Positions 46,741-58,077 of a stretch of 64,000 bases of DNA are shown here, piece by piece. Position 1 is the stretch's first letter; each line of letters starts with the position of its first letter. The notes beneath the pieces were generated by a model, which worked only from the letters and a program-made list of their open reading frames with translations, did not search any database and was not told where the DNA came from. The stretch spans positions 36,045,236 through 36,109,235 of the forward strand of contig CM041294.1 of the NCBI GenBank assembly GCA_023052935.1, read 5' to 3'. Position numbers and translations under genes: made by a program. This stretch comes from Piezodorus guildinii. Its lineage: Eukaryota; Arthropoda; Insecta; Hemiptera; Pentatomidae.

Positions 46741-47014
46741 CTGAAGGAATTAGTCCGGGTGGCGGTCATTAAATGAAACAACTGAATAGTTCCAACTATT
46801 TTATTGTTTGCCAACGTTTCGACCCCCATTGTGGGTCATCATCAGGGCGTCTGGTAGGCGAGTGGAATCTAGGTACTACTCCCATAGTTTCCGTTCTCCC
46901 ACCATGCGCCCTGATGATGACTTACAAAGGGGGTCGAAACGTTGGCAAACAATAAATAGTTGAAACTATTTAGTTGTTTCATTTAATGACCGCCACCCGG
47001 ACTAATTCCTTCAG
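46741..47014. mobile_element. Fold-back element with two opposed hammerhead-like motifs
   Basis: Arms 46741-46849 and 46907-47014 are inverted copies with few mismatches, each beginning CTGAAGGAATTAGTCCGGGT, separated by a 57-base spacer and flanked by TA on both sides. On the minus strand 46815-46848 and on the plus strand 46908-46945 read GCC-CTGATGA, a stem II (GACCC/GGGTC in the first, weakened in the second) and GAAACGTT-GGC. GCC/GGC could pair as stem I and ACGT is self-complementary, as in the minimal, dimer-forming hammerheads of Penelope-like elements. One extra base between CTGATGA and stem II departs from the canonical fold. Confidence 0.6.
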
Positions 47015-47635
47015 TAAAAAACCTGATACTTTTTACAGATGAGATATTGAATTGAGATCATATTGCGACCATTCAAGCCGGTTCTGATATCTTTTTATTC
47101 TAAGTCTCAACAAGAGAAATATTCTTCATAAGTAGGAATAGAATATATTGCTTCACTTTGATAATAATTAAGGAACAAATGAGGAAGTGTACAGTGAAAA
47201 AAGAAATTTCTTGTATTTCTGATAGTATGGACTTCTTCCTCGCACAAAACAGGTTCTGTCAACACAAGAGTGATGCGTCGATAGTTGACAGATTGACAGA
47301 CATCCAGCAGATTAGATGACATTTGACAGACATATCAGCGAGTTTAAATACCGATACCAGAGTTCTAAAAGAAACAATGAAGAAAAACGTATATCTTTTA
47401 ATATATTTAGAAATATTTCGATGAAAGCCATTTATTGACCTGAATTTTAATTATCATATATCATAGCATTAGGTGGAAACGTTTTCTTCCTTCTCGAATA
47501 GAAATGAAATAGTTTTTAAGAAAATAAAGTAAATAAAATGTTAAATGTAAGTTCCCTGCCTGATGCTTCTAAAATATTAATGTGTTTTATTATTGGCATA
47601 ATAAGTAAAATGTATTACACTAAAAATGGGGAAAA
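47015..47635. other. Unannotated spacer
   Basis: No gene or repeat relative recognised. Confidence 0.3.
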
Positions 47636-47784
47636 AAGATTAATTTAGTAGTTTATCTATATTAAAAAAACGCTGCAAATTATTACACAATGGTTTATTA
47701 TTTCCAAATAACAATATTAGGGTATAACTGTTAACTGGTGTAAGACTGTTGATAGGCAGTTAAGTAATATGAAAAGCACTAATT

Positions 47785-47832
47785 CAAAGCATCATATCAT
47801 AACATATTCAAAACATCATATCATAACATATT
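47785..47832 (+). repeat. 24-bp direct tandem repeat, two units
   Basis: CAAAGCATCATATCATAACA plus TATT, repeated with one change. Confidence 0.85.
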
Positions 47833-47890
47833 CCTTCGCCATCACATTATCAATCATTTATTGACAGGTGTGAATGAAAACATTTAAAGA

Positions 47891-47912
47891 TAAAAAAAAA
47901 AAAAAAAAAAAA
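47891..47912 (+). repeat. Poly-A tract
   Basis: About 22 A, at the boundary between inserted sequence and family U. Confidence 0.9.
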
Positions 47913-48139
47913 ATCATAACACTACCACTGATTTCAAAACTCAATATCTTTAGCTAGTTGTAAACCGAATTCAATGATTCTTTTTTCATTTGGTCCAAAA
48001 CATTTTGAGGAATAGCACTGGGATCTCCTGGAACCCTTATTTGCTATCTACTTGTGAATGGCAAAGTTTATTTTGTCGTTACCGAGTGTATAACGTAAAT
48101 CATTAGTTCAAGATAATTGTTTTGATGCTAATAAAGTTT

Positions 48140-48620
48140 CGGTTTTTTTTTTTTTTTTGGTTTTTTGTTTATCGCGCTTTACTGATTCTAAACCTCTATG
48201 AACTTTTTTCTCTATCTTCAGAAATAACTGAGTTATATGTGTATTTATGTGAAAATATTAACTTTTTCTTTTCTTTTTTCTCTTTATATAATTATTATAA
48301 AACAATAATGATTTTTTTTTCTATCTTCGAAAATAACGTAGTTACAAGCGTATATATAAGCGATATTTCAATTTCCCAATTTTTTTTTCTTTTCTTTTTC
48401 TCTTTTATATAATTATTTGCGGTTTTTTGGTTAAAAAAATATAGTGAATTTGTTTTCTATCTTTGGAAATAACGTAGTTACAAGAGTATATATAAGCCAT
48501 ATTTCAATTTTATTTCTTTTTGCCTTGTTATTTTTTATTTTATTAGTTTTTTTTTTTTTTTATTGCGCTTTACTTATTCTAAAAATGTATACATACTTTT
48601 CTCTATCGTCGATAATTCAA
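48140..48620 (+). repeat. T-rich degenerate tandem repeat, three units
   Basis: CTATCTTCGAAAATAACGTA then GTTACAAGCGTATATATAAG at 48321 recurs at 48457 (136 bases later) and, more diverged, starts at 48212. Units are separated by TTTTTCTTTTCTTTT-type tracts. GCGCTTTACT.ATTCTAAA also occurs twice (48174, 48564). Long open frames here are F/I-rich artefacts of the T tracts. Confidence 0.7.
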
Positions 48621-49205
48621 ATCCATTTCATATACATTTACACCTCATGACCTTGACCATTTGTTTTAATGATAACTAAAAGCGTTGTCAATAAAAAATA
48701 TATTAATTATACCACTATAAATAAATGCCTATGTTTACCAAATAACAAGCACTCAAAATTCACTGCTAAGCTTCCTTTTGAAGTTCCAATATGTCTTAAT
48801 ACTCCCAGCGTAATTCACAACAATATATTAGAAGATATGTACGATAGACCCTGGATAGTGAAAATTGCTGCTGTTCAAATGTAGTTTAATTATTTGTTTT
48901 TACCTCGTCTCTTTCTTTGGGAATTCAATTAATAGCCTCAAGTCTGGACCATTAAACCAATAAGGAATAACATCCGGTGTAGGAAATCTTTTGCCTTTGT
49001 CATAACTTTTGACCACCTAGAACGGTCATTTTGCCCACTGCGCGGCGGGCAAACGGATTTTTTTTTATTCGTTATTCGGATTCTACGCATCTTGAAACGT
49101 GAACCCTCAAATTTTGAGCAGGGGAAATTTTTTTTTTGGTCTATTACAAAGTTTGATTATTGAAAATAATAAACCAATATACCCAGCTATTGCAAATTTC
49201 TGATT

Positions 49206-49908
49206 ATTGAAAAAGGTTTATATGAAAAGGTCCGGTCGTGCTCTAAGGAAACGTGATTCCACGTATCAAATGCAATTCTAGACTAGAATCTATCGAGCAG
49301 ATGTCTCACGATCGTCTGTTGTAGTTTCTTCAAATTCTTGATTAAAATGGCAATACAATTTTTATTAGACAGAAATAAATTTGTATTTAAAAGTTGATAG
49401 AAAAACAAAAAATCTAATCACTAAAAACGCTGGTGATGAAAATATCTTCTTCGTGCAGACTACAGACAATTCAATAATTTAATAATAAAACCAACAAATT
49501 TTAACATCAAATATCTTGGTCTATAAAACTTGTATGCTAAAACTAATGGGAAACTCTAGTATTTATATATCAGTACCTGACTTTTTCCGTGTAGAGACAG
49601 CTAAGTAATTAAAAATATATAAAATGTTTGACAAAAGTTGATTGATGCCTTGAAAATTTCATTTCTTGGAAACTTGAAAATAAGGAGAAATATTTATGCA
49701 TGAAAAATAATGAAAGAGGTAATTATTCTTAAACAATATATATATTGAGCGTGAAATTTTGGATTCCTATGGAATCTTATGTTTTAGAAAAGGATGGAAA
49801 AACAATTTGAACATGACCTACATATACATGATACAAAACGAAAAAACAAAATAAATTATGAATAAAAAATAAAAATTATCTCAGGTTATGGATTAACAAA
49901 AAGTAAAT
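49206..49908. other. AT-rich spacer
   Basis: Nothing recognised. Confidence 0.3.
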
Positions 49909-49911
49909 ATT

Positions 49912-50405
49912 TTTTAATACAATTTTTATTGAAATTTACGACTGTATGTTATAACACAACAAGTGAATATGCTACTAAATGGTAGAACATGAAGAGAAAT
50001 TGGCAGCACTATAGTAGTCAATATAAACAAGAATTTCTCGAGGCCATCTTTTCTTCAGGCACCTCGGTGGATTATCAGGAATTGTGAAGCAAGGATTGAA
50101 ACTAGTGGGTTAGAGTGGAAATAGAGTTTGTCATGGAAGGAATGATACCTGGTCGGGTCGGGCCAAATCAACAACTTATAGAACATGGAGTTCTTTATGA
50201 ATGATTTTATTCTGTACAAATTTTAAGAATTTCATATGGAAAGAATTTAATGGTTTAGTAGAGCCCCAAAGTTAACCTCATAGGTCCAGATAGGCCTTAT
50301 GATTGTCATGTAAATGAGCGATTTGTAGTCAAGTGGAATGTTAGAGCGTCAGTCCAGTAAGTGTAATTCAAATGCTAATATTGTAACTCGAAATATTTCT
50401 TTTAA
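49912..50405 (-). pseudogene. Jockey-clade LINE, C-terminal RT and 3' UTR remnant
   Basis: The minus strand translates, with breaks, as LDYKSLIYMTIIRPIWTYEV, LLNH-type LWGSTKPLN, KIIHKEL, YFHSNPLVSIL, IPDNPPRCLKKRWPREIL and then a 3' UTR with AGTGCTGCCAATTTCTC and ACAGTCGTAAATTTCAATAA. These match the 2.74 kb Jockey. Multiple stops. Confidence 0.75.
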
Positions 50406-51100
50406 GTTTCAGTTTTCGTCATTTTTTGAGAATCTCCTCACAAATTAATTACTAGTATGTTTCTTTAAAGAAACTCTGAGCGAAAAGAGTCGATCCTCGA
50501 CTAGAGAAAAAAAGATCAAATAGACGATGCAAACCGATTTTATGTTTTAAATATAGTCCCAGTTGAAGTCAGCAATACTCCTCAAGTAAACAGCAGAACC
50601 AGTAATCTCATAAAAACTTATCAACCATTCAAATTGCAACAGTAACTGAATCGAGGTATTCAAAGGAATCTAGAAAAATTCTGTTGAAAACATATTACAA
50701 CAGCACACCGCTGCTGGCTGGCATCAGAATATATATCCTGAGAAGGAAATACAGCACGCGAAAATCGTGTCTTTTCTGAAATTTCCTCAAAAAGGATTAG
50801 TACTAGTTTCGAAACAAATATTGTTGCTAAATGTAGATTTAATAACATTCAAATGGTAAAAGGAATACTAAATATACGGAGTCTACGAGAAACTTTGGAA
50901 GATGGGACGAAAACGAACAATAAAATAAACATAAATGCCACCACTCAAGCTCTTTAGACACAAACCACACCCAGCAAGGATGGTGTTAAGGCACGTTTAT
51001 ACTCGGTGTTGAGGGCTGAAACAGTAGCGGGTTCCTAGAATTATATAAAACCCGCTGTTGCTTCATCCCAAAGCTTCTATATTAACTGTATAAACGCACT
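50406..51100. other. Unannotated between two Jockey remnants
   Basis: No convincing homology; may include further decayed Jockey sequence that I cannot align by eye. Confidence 0.3.
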
Positions 51101-51104
51101 AAGT

Positions 51105-51605
51105 AAACCCCTATAAACTGGAGAATTAAAATAAACCCTATTAATTACGTTTATCCTACGTTTATGTCGGAATCTGTGACTGTACTTTTGTAATACACCA
51201 TTCATTTCTGTCTAAAAAACCTGATATATAGGACTTCATCTTGAAAAACGTCTTTCAATTCTCATGCGAGCCTTAAACGAAAAGAATCTGCCCATAAATA
51301 CAAGTTAATAAAACACTAACAGGCGGTCAAAACTTCCACATCATCCTTGCAGTTCAAAATACTTCGTAAAATCCTGAATGCTCCTTATTTCGTAACGAAA
51401 ATCACCCACAATGAATGTAATATTCCATTTGTCGCAGAACTACCCAGAAATAAATATACTTCTTTCTATTCCCATTTCTACACACACCAATCTTCTTGAC
51501 CGCAAACTATCATCCTCACATATTTCTGACAACCTTCCGAAGTGACTGTAAAAAAGATGGTTCCAGGACCTTCTAACTTAACTTAACATTGAGATTCACA
51601 AGAAT
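51105..51605 (+). pseudogene. Jockey-clade LINE, C-terminal remnant
   Basis: NWRIKINPI (motif D) near 51116, a YIGLHLEKRL-like motif E near 51225, then (after a deletion) LQFKILRKILNAPYFVTKIT, FYSHFYTHQSS-like sequence, ISDNLPK and KKMVPGPSNLT at 51350-51585. Same family as the 2.74 kb element and in the opposite orientation to 49.9-50.4 kb. Confidence 0.72.
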
Positions 51606-51674
51606 TTTTCACGCTCGTAATTATAATTTAGCTTTATTACTTTTTTTATTGATATTAAGTACTCAGGTTTGGAA

Positions 51675-52790
51675 GAGGTTTTAACGTCACCCCCCACCTG
51701 GAGTATTTAAGGAATAGAGTGGCCCTAGCCTTGAACGGCCTTAGTCGTGTAGGCGGTGCTTTCTGGGGCCTTAGGTACCCAGCTACCATGACAATATACC
51801 GAGGTGTAGTGGTGGGTATCCTAAGGTATGCGTCTCCTGCATGGAATCAGTACTCTCGCCCCGACAGAAAAGCAGATTGGCAACAATCCAGAGAAGGGCT
51901 TTGCTGCGAGTCACCCGAACGTATCGAACTGTATCCCATGAGGCGGTGCAAGTCTTAGCGGGAGGGGTTCCTCTCGATCTTCTCCTGCGTGAAGACATGA
52001 TGAAGTATAAATTTAAAAGAGAGGGCTCAGCAAGTCTGCCGGAATATCTCCAGCTGAGGATAAGCGAGAGCCCAAGTAAATGGAAACAGATTATCCGGAG
52101 GATACGATAGAAGAGTGGAACCGGAGGTGGATGACCAGTCGAAAGGTTCAACTCTAAGGAAATACTTCCCCACTGTCCGGTTCACAACTAGAAGCAAAGT
52201 GGGTCCTCCCGGACTACTGGCTCTCGCAATTCCTCACAGGGCATGGGGCGTTCCGCTCAAAGCTTTATCACTATGGAATAGACATTGACCCCCTATGCCC
52301 TATCTGATCCCTATGCCGGAAACTGCTGAGCATTTTGATGACTGCACCGCCTTCGATTCATTAAGGGCTAAATTATCGAGGGATACAGGTCTCTACGCCC
52401 TCGCAGAAAACGATTTTCCCTGGCTGGTCAATAGGCATAACTACCCGTACTACAAAAATTTTGTGTACGGGTGGGAAAGTACCGCCCACTTCAAATTGCC
52501 CAAGACCTGGCCTACGAGGACTTCTAGACAGGCGAGGAAGAAGAGGAGGAGCTGCTGCTCACATGGACCGGAGGAGGAGAGAGGAAGGCCCAGTTCCAGG
52601 CAGGCCGCCGGACGGAGGAGGAGCGGAGCAGGACAGTGGCTGATCTGAGGACTGATGTGACCTGTGAGCAAAAGATAATATTGTTACCGTTTTAATAGCA
52701 GCAGTGGGTTGTTATGCAGTCACGCTTACCATCCCACTGTTGCAATACCCGTATTGCCTAACAGGCAGGGCAGGGAGTTAAATAATATAA
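51675..52790 (+). pseudogene. R1-clade LINE, C-terminal end of ORF2
   Basis: Combining frames: ALALNGLSRVGGAFWGLRYP, YRGVVVGILRYASPAWNQYS, RLATIQRRALLRVTRTYRTV, SHEAVQVLAGGVPLDLLLRE and then WLSQFLTGHGAFRSKLYHYG IDIDPLCP ... PETAEHFDDCTAFDSLRAKL. This is the post-RT region of R1-type elements with the C-terminal zinc-finger block (C..C....H....C), in which the second Cys is lost in a frame change. At least three frameshifts. It has distinctly higher GC than its surroundings. 3' end with UTR to about 52790. R1-clade elements often insert in rDNA or telomeric repeats, but no such target is visible here. Confidence 0.8.
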
Positions 52791-52844
52791 AAAATAGATA
52801 TTAAGTACTCTTGAAAATATTAATAAAATAAATTTTTAATAATT

Positions 52845-53290
52845 GTCGTCATATTCAAAATAATCAGTTAAATGTTTCCAATTTTGGTTTATTATTTCTA
52901 GTAATGAACTTTGAAATCGACCAAAAAAATAAATAAAAATTAAATGAGCTTACTTTCAAGATGTGTAGAACCCGAATAAACGAATTTAAAAAATCCTTTT
53001 TGTCCTAATTAATAAAAATACCAAATGTGTTTCGTATTTTCGATTCGATAGAGGATTAATTTCCTATAAAATGAAGAAAAAAAATCATTGAAATTGGTTC
53101 ACAACCAGCCGAGATATATAGCGTTTGAAATCAGCAGTGTGATAGCCATTATTTTAAATATAACCCTAATTGCAGTATCAACAGCTCATAAAGTATTATA
53201 CCCAAATATTGCTATTTGGAAAAAATAAACTATTGTGTAATAATTTGCAGCGTTTTTAAAATAGATTAACACTTATAAAATAATAGAATC
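52845..53290 (-). repeat. Unclassified repeat family U, copy 2
   Basis: More compact copy of the 47.64-49.2 kb repeat in inverse orientation (see there). Boundaries approximate; no coding capacity. Confidence 0.6.
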
Positions 53291-53730
53291 TGTAACTGAA
53301 AAATTTATCGCGTTTTAATGAACACGAACAAAATTATTATATTTATTACTCATCGAGGAGCGTTTAATATATCTTCGAATGTATATAACTATCGAAATAT
53401 AACTTTAGCGATGAACTGTAAAATGGTTTATTAATACCGAGAATAATGTTAAAGGGCTTTTGTTTTGAAATGAGGAGGATAGCACTTAGCGGGAGAAGAT
53501 CGAATATAACCCCCTTAGAGCCGTCCGTTTAGTTGCTAACTTAATTTTATCAACTTTTACCCTCTCCCTTTCTGGGGCAGTCGCACTTCAAATTATGACC
53601 TATTCAAAATGATACGTTCGGTCTGTGCTATGAGTAAGCATCTCTTCGTTTGACGAGATCGTAAAGGACATATTAAAAAATAAAGGAACAATCTCAAGAA
53701 CTAAACACCTCTTAAATAAATATTTTTATT
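53291..53730. other. Unannotated spacer with a GC-richer patch
   Basis: 53.50-53.60 kb (CCCCTTAGAGCCGTCCGTTT, CCCTCTCCCTTTCTGGGGCA) stands out slightly. Nothing recognised. Confidence 0.3.
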
Positions 53731-53734
53731 TTTT

Positions 53735-55040
53735 TGTATTAGTTTAAATTATCCAAATATATTATAACTCCTTTTCAATATACATTATTTATGATGTTTT
53801 TAAACGCTCATTTACATTAGGTAATTTTTCATTAGGTTAAAGATCACTGCTAATATACATAACTTGTCCAATATTGCAGATCTCAACAATTTCATACATC
53901 AGTATAGAAGGTACTGCTCGAAATAGGACTTATATTTTCGAAATCAGTTTATTGTTTTATAAATTTCAACCAAAAACCTCTTTAAAAAAAAAATTATTTT
54001 TTCGTATTAGTATAAATTATTCTACTATACCATAACTCCTTTTCAATATACATTATTTATGAAGTTTTGAAACGCTCATTTTCATTAGGTAATTTTTCCA
54101 CGACAATTATTATTATAGGAACCGCGAAAATTCCTTATTAATTTGTTGTTGAACCGATTTATATAATTCATTTTGCTTTACGATATAGATTATTTTTAAC
54201 ACATTATTTTTTCTCCAGTAATATTACGATTTTTTTCCTTAAGGACATTAGTGATACTGTTTTAAGATTACATTCACACAAGGTTTATAAGAATGAATTA
54301 ATGATAATTATCATTTTAACAATTAACTACTACTTTTTCACATATTTCTTATTGTCCTTGTGTTATAGACAGGTGCGAATCATTTTGAGAGAAAAAAAAA
54401 AATATCTAGATAATATATAGTCGACTTAAATAAAAAAAATACTGCAAAAATTATTTATTAAACTTTTAATCCTATTCCTCATTATCAAGCTTATTCTGGT
54501 GGTCATGTTACGTAGCAATCATATTATAATTAGTAATCCTAAAATGCATTTATTCTATTTCCTCATACAGTTAAAGATCACTGTTAATATACATAATTTG
54601 TCCAATATTGCAGATCTCAACAATTTCATACATCAGCATAGAAGGTACTGCTCGACATAGGACTTAAATTTTCGAAATCAGTTTATTTCTTTATAAATTT
54701 CAACCAAAAACCTCTTAAAAAATATATATATATTTTTTCGTATTAGTATAAATTATTCTAATATACTATAACTTCTTTTCAATATGCATTCTTTATGAAG
54801 TTTTGAAACGCTCATTTTCATGAGGTACTTTTTCCACTAAAGGTAATTTTATAGGAAGCGAGAAAATTCCTTATTAATTTGTTGTTGGACACATTTATTT
54901 AATTCATTTTGCTTTACGATATTTTTTTTTTACCACATTATTTTTTCTCCATTAATATTACGATTTTTTACCTTAAGGACATAAGTTATACAGTTTTGAG
55001 ACTACATTCACACAGTATTTATAAATAATGAATTAATGAT
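53735..55040 (+). repeat. Local direct duplication, 734-base period
   Basis: 53836-54303 and 54570-55040 are direct copies (GTTAAAGATCACTG.TAATAT, GATCTCAACAATTTCATACA, AAATTTCAACCAAAAACCTC, TTCCTTATTAATTTGTTGTT, ACATTCACACA). A sub-block of about 90 bases (CTTTTCAATATACATTATTT ... ACGCTCATTT) also occurs a third time at 53735-53830. Non-coding, AT-rich. Confidence 0.85.
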
Positions 55041-55272
55041 ACAAAATATATACAACAAATTTAATAAAAAAATTGTACAGAACAGAAACTAATAAAATGT
55101 ATAAAATTAAAAAAATAATATATATGAATACTTCCAAAATAAATTAACGAATTAAAAGCAAGTCTCTTTAAGTACAATATTTACTACCATCAACCATGGG
55201 AGCCCTAGACCATAAAAGATCCCAACACTATTCTCTCGGACACGTCACCAACTTAAGAGATCATAGTATTGC
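55041..55272. other. AT-rich spacer
   Basis: Nothing recognised. Confidence 0.3.
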
Positions 55273-55274
55273 TT

Positions 55275-55912
55275 TCACTATAATAAGGGAAAGTATTGCG
55301 ATCGTGAAAATTTTCGAATTCCAGTTTTCAACGAAAATACACGTATAATTCTCATGAAACTGAATTTCATGTTTAAGATAACTTTACACCCAAGATGTTA
55401 CAAAAACTTATTCATAAAAATCAGCCGTAAGCCAACCAGAAGAGCCACTTTATACCATGCATTTTACAGTTTATTTAAATTTTCTCAAAAACGGCTCTAA
55501 CGATTTTGATTAAACTCCCTATATCAATGTAAAATTTGATAAGCTTTAATATAATTAAGGTTTTATTCTGATTAAAATAGTCTTACAGGGCTTAAATTAA
55601 ATTACCTTTAATTTTATAGATTTAAAAAAAATTAGGCATTAAGCATCATTTTGTCAGCATTAAAAAATAACAGCTAAATATAAAAGTTGAGTGAATTTAA
55701 TAAACAACTAACAAGAGAAAAGTGCAAAAATATGTTAAGAAAACATGGCCCTTAACATATTTTACATGCTGCCCTCTAGCAGACAGCATCTTTATAAAGA
55801 GCACAACGCCATCATTATCTAGTGGCAGCCAAAGGCAAGGAACTCCCTGCCAAAAATTGCAGGCAAAGGCGAGGTAAGAGAAAGTCGTGCATTGTCCGCA
55901 CCAGACTTTTTT
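55275..55912 (-). mobile_element. Family H copy E
   Basis: Right-end block GGGAAAGTATTGCGATCGTG near 55288 (palindrome degraded to CACTATAATAAGGG), internal AACGATTTTGATTAAACTCC, and left end CGAGGTAAGAGAAAGTCGTG with CATTGTCCGCACCAGAC. No TG tract. A stretch of about 120 bases at 55745-55865 (CTGCCCTCTAGCAGACAGCA) replaces the usual sequence. Confidence 0.72.
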
Positions 55913-55995
55913 TTAATGTTATAGAATCAAATGTTTTTGTATGATGTTGAAAAGATGTACTATTTTCAAAATACGTTTTTGAACTGAAACGAAAA

Positions 55996-56314
55996 ATAAA
56001 CCTGTACCCCTACAACCCACAAAGGGACATGGTCTCAGTACTTATAGAGGTTTGTACTGTTTCGACTAAGGATCGCGCAAGGAGGTGATTATTGCCAAAA
56101 TGCGCTCAAAGGCCATATTTTTCCTCATTTCGGGTACCTATTTTTTAGAGGTATATACATATTTTGCATGCGCTCTAGCAGGGTACCTACACCCCTGTAT
56201 CTACACGGCTGAAACAAAAGGACAAATGATTCTGCCATAGCGGGGGTTCGAACCGCGGGGGCACTGGCAGAACAGTGGAATAGTGCTCTATCTGCAAGAC
56301 TACGCCGCTCCCTT
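55996..56314 (-). mobile_element. tRNA-derived SINE, family 2, copy a
   Basis: The minus-strand head is GGGAGCGGCGTAGTCTTGCA GATAGAGCAC (acceptor and Box A, D-arm) and GCGGTTCGAACCCCCGC (T-arm with GGTTCGAACCC Box B), so a polymerase III promoter looks intact. The body of about 230 bases (GCGCATTTTGGCAATAATCA, TATAAGTACTGAGACCATGT) matches 58.08-58.38 kb. The head overlaps no canonical complete tRNA fold. Confidence 0.78.
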
Positions 56315-56860
56315 CTTATACAAAAAATTTTTTTTTTTAAATCTAACATAAAAAAGATTTTGAAGAGCTATTTTTTAATTTTTGATCATTTATTGTCAAA
56401 GAAGAGTTTTATAATGGATATCCCAGACAGGCATGACGTGGCCACGGGAGAGAAGGCGGTAGAGGTCAGGCCTCTGGCTGAGTCCCAAAGTGACCCCTTA
56501 TCTAGCCTAATTGAAACATTCTCGCCAAGATGTTTGCTCCAGAAGTTTCGTCGACCTGAATGGACGAAAGTGTTTTCGGCTCGGAGATTTGCACCGAGGC
56601 CAAAAAGTCCGTTCTCCAAGTACTTTACTCAGTTGTAAAGTTTCCTTAGGGATAAACATGTTACTTAGGGGCTTAGCCAATGGATTATACGCTTTGGCCT
56701 TGCTCCTTTAAGCTTATCTGCATTCCTTATTTTATTTTATTTTTTGTTTTTATTTCTCTCATATCTTCAAAAGGAAATCAATAAACAATACTGCTTATAT
56801 TTTGCTAGATGAAGAAAATTTGTGATAATTATTTTGTTTGTTTTGTTATTTTTCTACTTT
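56315..56860. other. Unannotated; GC-richer block at 56.41-56.70 kb
   Basis: 56360-56638 holds a 92-codon plus-strand open frame (MDIPDRHDVATGEKAVEVRP inside it) in unusually high-GC sequence, with no relative here and no motif that I know. Either a host exon fragment, a conserved non-coding block, or part of an unknown repeat. Confidence 0.25.
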
Positions 56861-56861
56861 T

Positions 56862-57706
56862 ACTTACCTATATATGAAATATATAGTAGGATAAAGTATT
56901 GCAATGGTGAAAAATTTCGAAACCCAGTTTTCGACAAAAATACACGTTTTAGGGTCTCCTGAGTCCGAATGACCAAGTCCCGCAAAAACATCTTTGTGTG
57001 TGTATGTGTGTAGTAACTCCAGATGTTACAGAATCTTTTTTATAAAATCAGCTGATCGGAAGATCAACTTTATACTATGCATTCAGCATGTTTTTACGAT
57101 TTTCTCAAAATCGGCTCTAACGATTTTGATTAAACTCCATACATCGATGTAAAATTTAATGGGCTTTAATAGCATGTAGTTTCATTCTGATTGAAATAAT
57201 ACGACAGGGCTTAAATGCCAATATTTTAAATTTCCTGCTCTAAAGTACTTTTAATTTTGTATATTCAATAAAAATAACTATATTATCTTGTTAGCATTGA
57301 TAATTAACAACTAAATATGCAAGTTGAGCGAATTTAATAAACAACCAAAGGAGAAAGCTGAAAACATATTTTTTTTTGGATTTTTTTCTTCTTGAACTAT
57401 ACATAACAGTAACATACATGTATAATATACCGTTGGAAATATAATGATTTTATAAAAAATATTATCTAATACAAGGATTTTTAACAATTAATGGAGAATA
57501 ATGAAAAGCCGATAAAACTAACTAATTATTTTAGGAAATAATTTAATAGATTTTTCAAAATAAAACACATGTTTCTATAGAACTTTAATTTAATTAATTC
57601 TTTAATAGTTTCACTTATTTTTATCCTAACTGTATTTTAAAATTCTTTAATCGATTTTTTAAACGGAGGTAAGTGAAAGTCGTGAGTTGCCCGAACCAGA
57701 TTTTTT
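56862..57706 (-). mobile_element. Family H copy F
   Basis: Right-end block near 56862-56930 (TAAAGTATTGCAATGGTGAA, palindrome degraded), short TGTGTGTATGTGTG tract, central block, and left end CGGAGGTAAGTGAAAGTCGT then GAGTTGCCCGAACCAGA at 57664-57700. Confidence 0.78.
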
Positions 57707-58076
57707 TATCACGAATTATTTATTTATTAACCTTGAGGCTCTTCAACCTGTCCAAACAGTCAGAATACTTAACACATTTTATGGGATTATTACATCTCTC
57801 GCCTAGTTTAGGTGAGTCGAAAAAATATATTTACAATTTTTTATTGATTTTTACTTTCCCTTTTCACTATCCTCCATTTGCATTTAAGTGATATGAAACT
57901 AAGGATCATTATCAAAATAAATTTTAAGATTTTATATTATTAGATAATTTATTTATATTTATATTATTAGATAATTATTTATTATTATTAGATAAAGATT
58001 TTAGAGAAACAATAAGTGAATAAGCAGATTACCATATCATGAAAAAAAAAATGTTACAATACAAGGAAAACATAAA
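57707..58076. other. AT-rich spacer with ATTATTAGATAATT repeats
   Basis: A short TATTATTAGATAATTATTTA motif is repeated three times at 57936-57992. Nothing else recognised. Confidence 0.4.
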
Positions 58077-58077
58077 A

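Larger units (their letters stand above)
47640..49205 (+). repeat. Unclassified repeat family U, copy 1, with insertions
   Basis: Three blocks (about 47.65-47.74, 47.91-47.99 and 49.05-49.20 kb) match, in order, the reverse complement of 53.29-52.85 kb: ACGCTGCAAATTATTACACA, then CTGATTTCAAA...TCAATGATTCTTTTT, then ATTCGGATTCTACGCATCTT. The gaps are inserts of about 150 bases (with a 24-base direct repeat and a 22-base poly-A) and about 1 kb. Confidence 0.6.

Noticed and set aside
48122..48650. Phe/Ile-rich putative membrane proteins
   Set aside because: They derive from poly-T tracts in a degenerate tandem repeat.
52450..52671. Minus-strand and alternative-frame ORFs over the R1 fragment
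   Set aside because: Shadows of the plus-strand R1 sequence; the RRGRRGGAAAHMDRRRR-type frame is an artefact of GC/purine-rich codons.
56225..56314. Possible tRNA gene on the minus strand (good T-arm GGTTCGAACCC)
   Set aside because: Acceptor and anticodon arms do not close, and the sequence continues into a body shared with 58.1-58.4 kb, so it is a SINE head.
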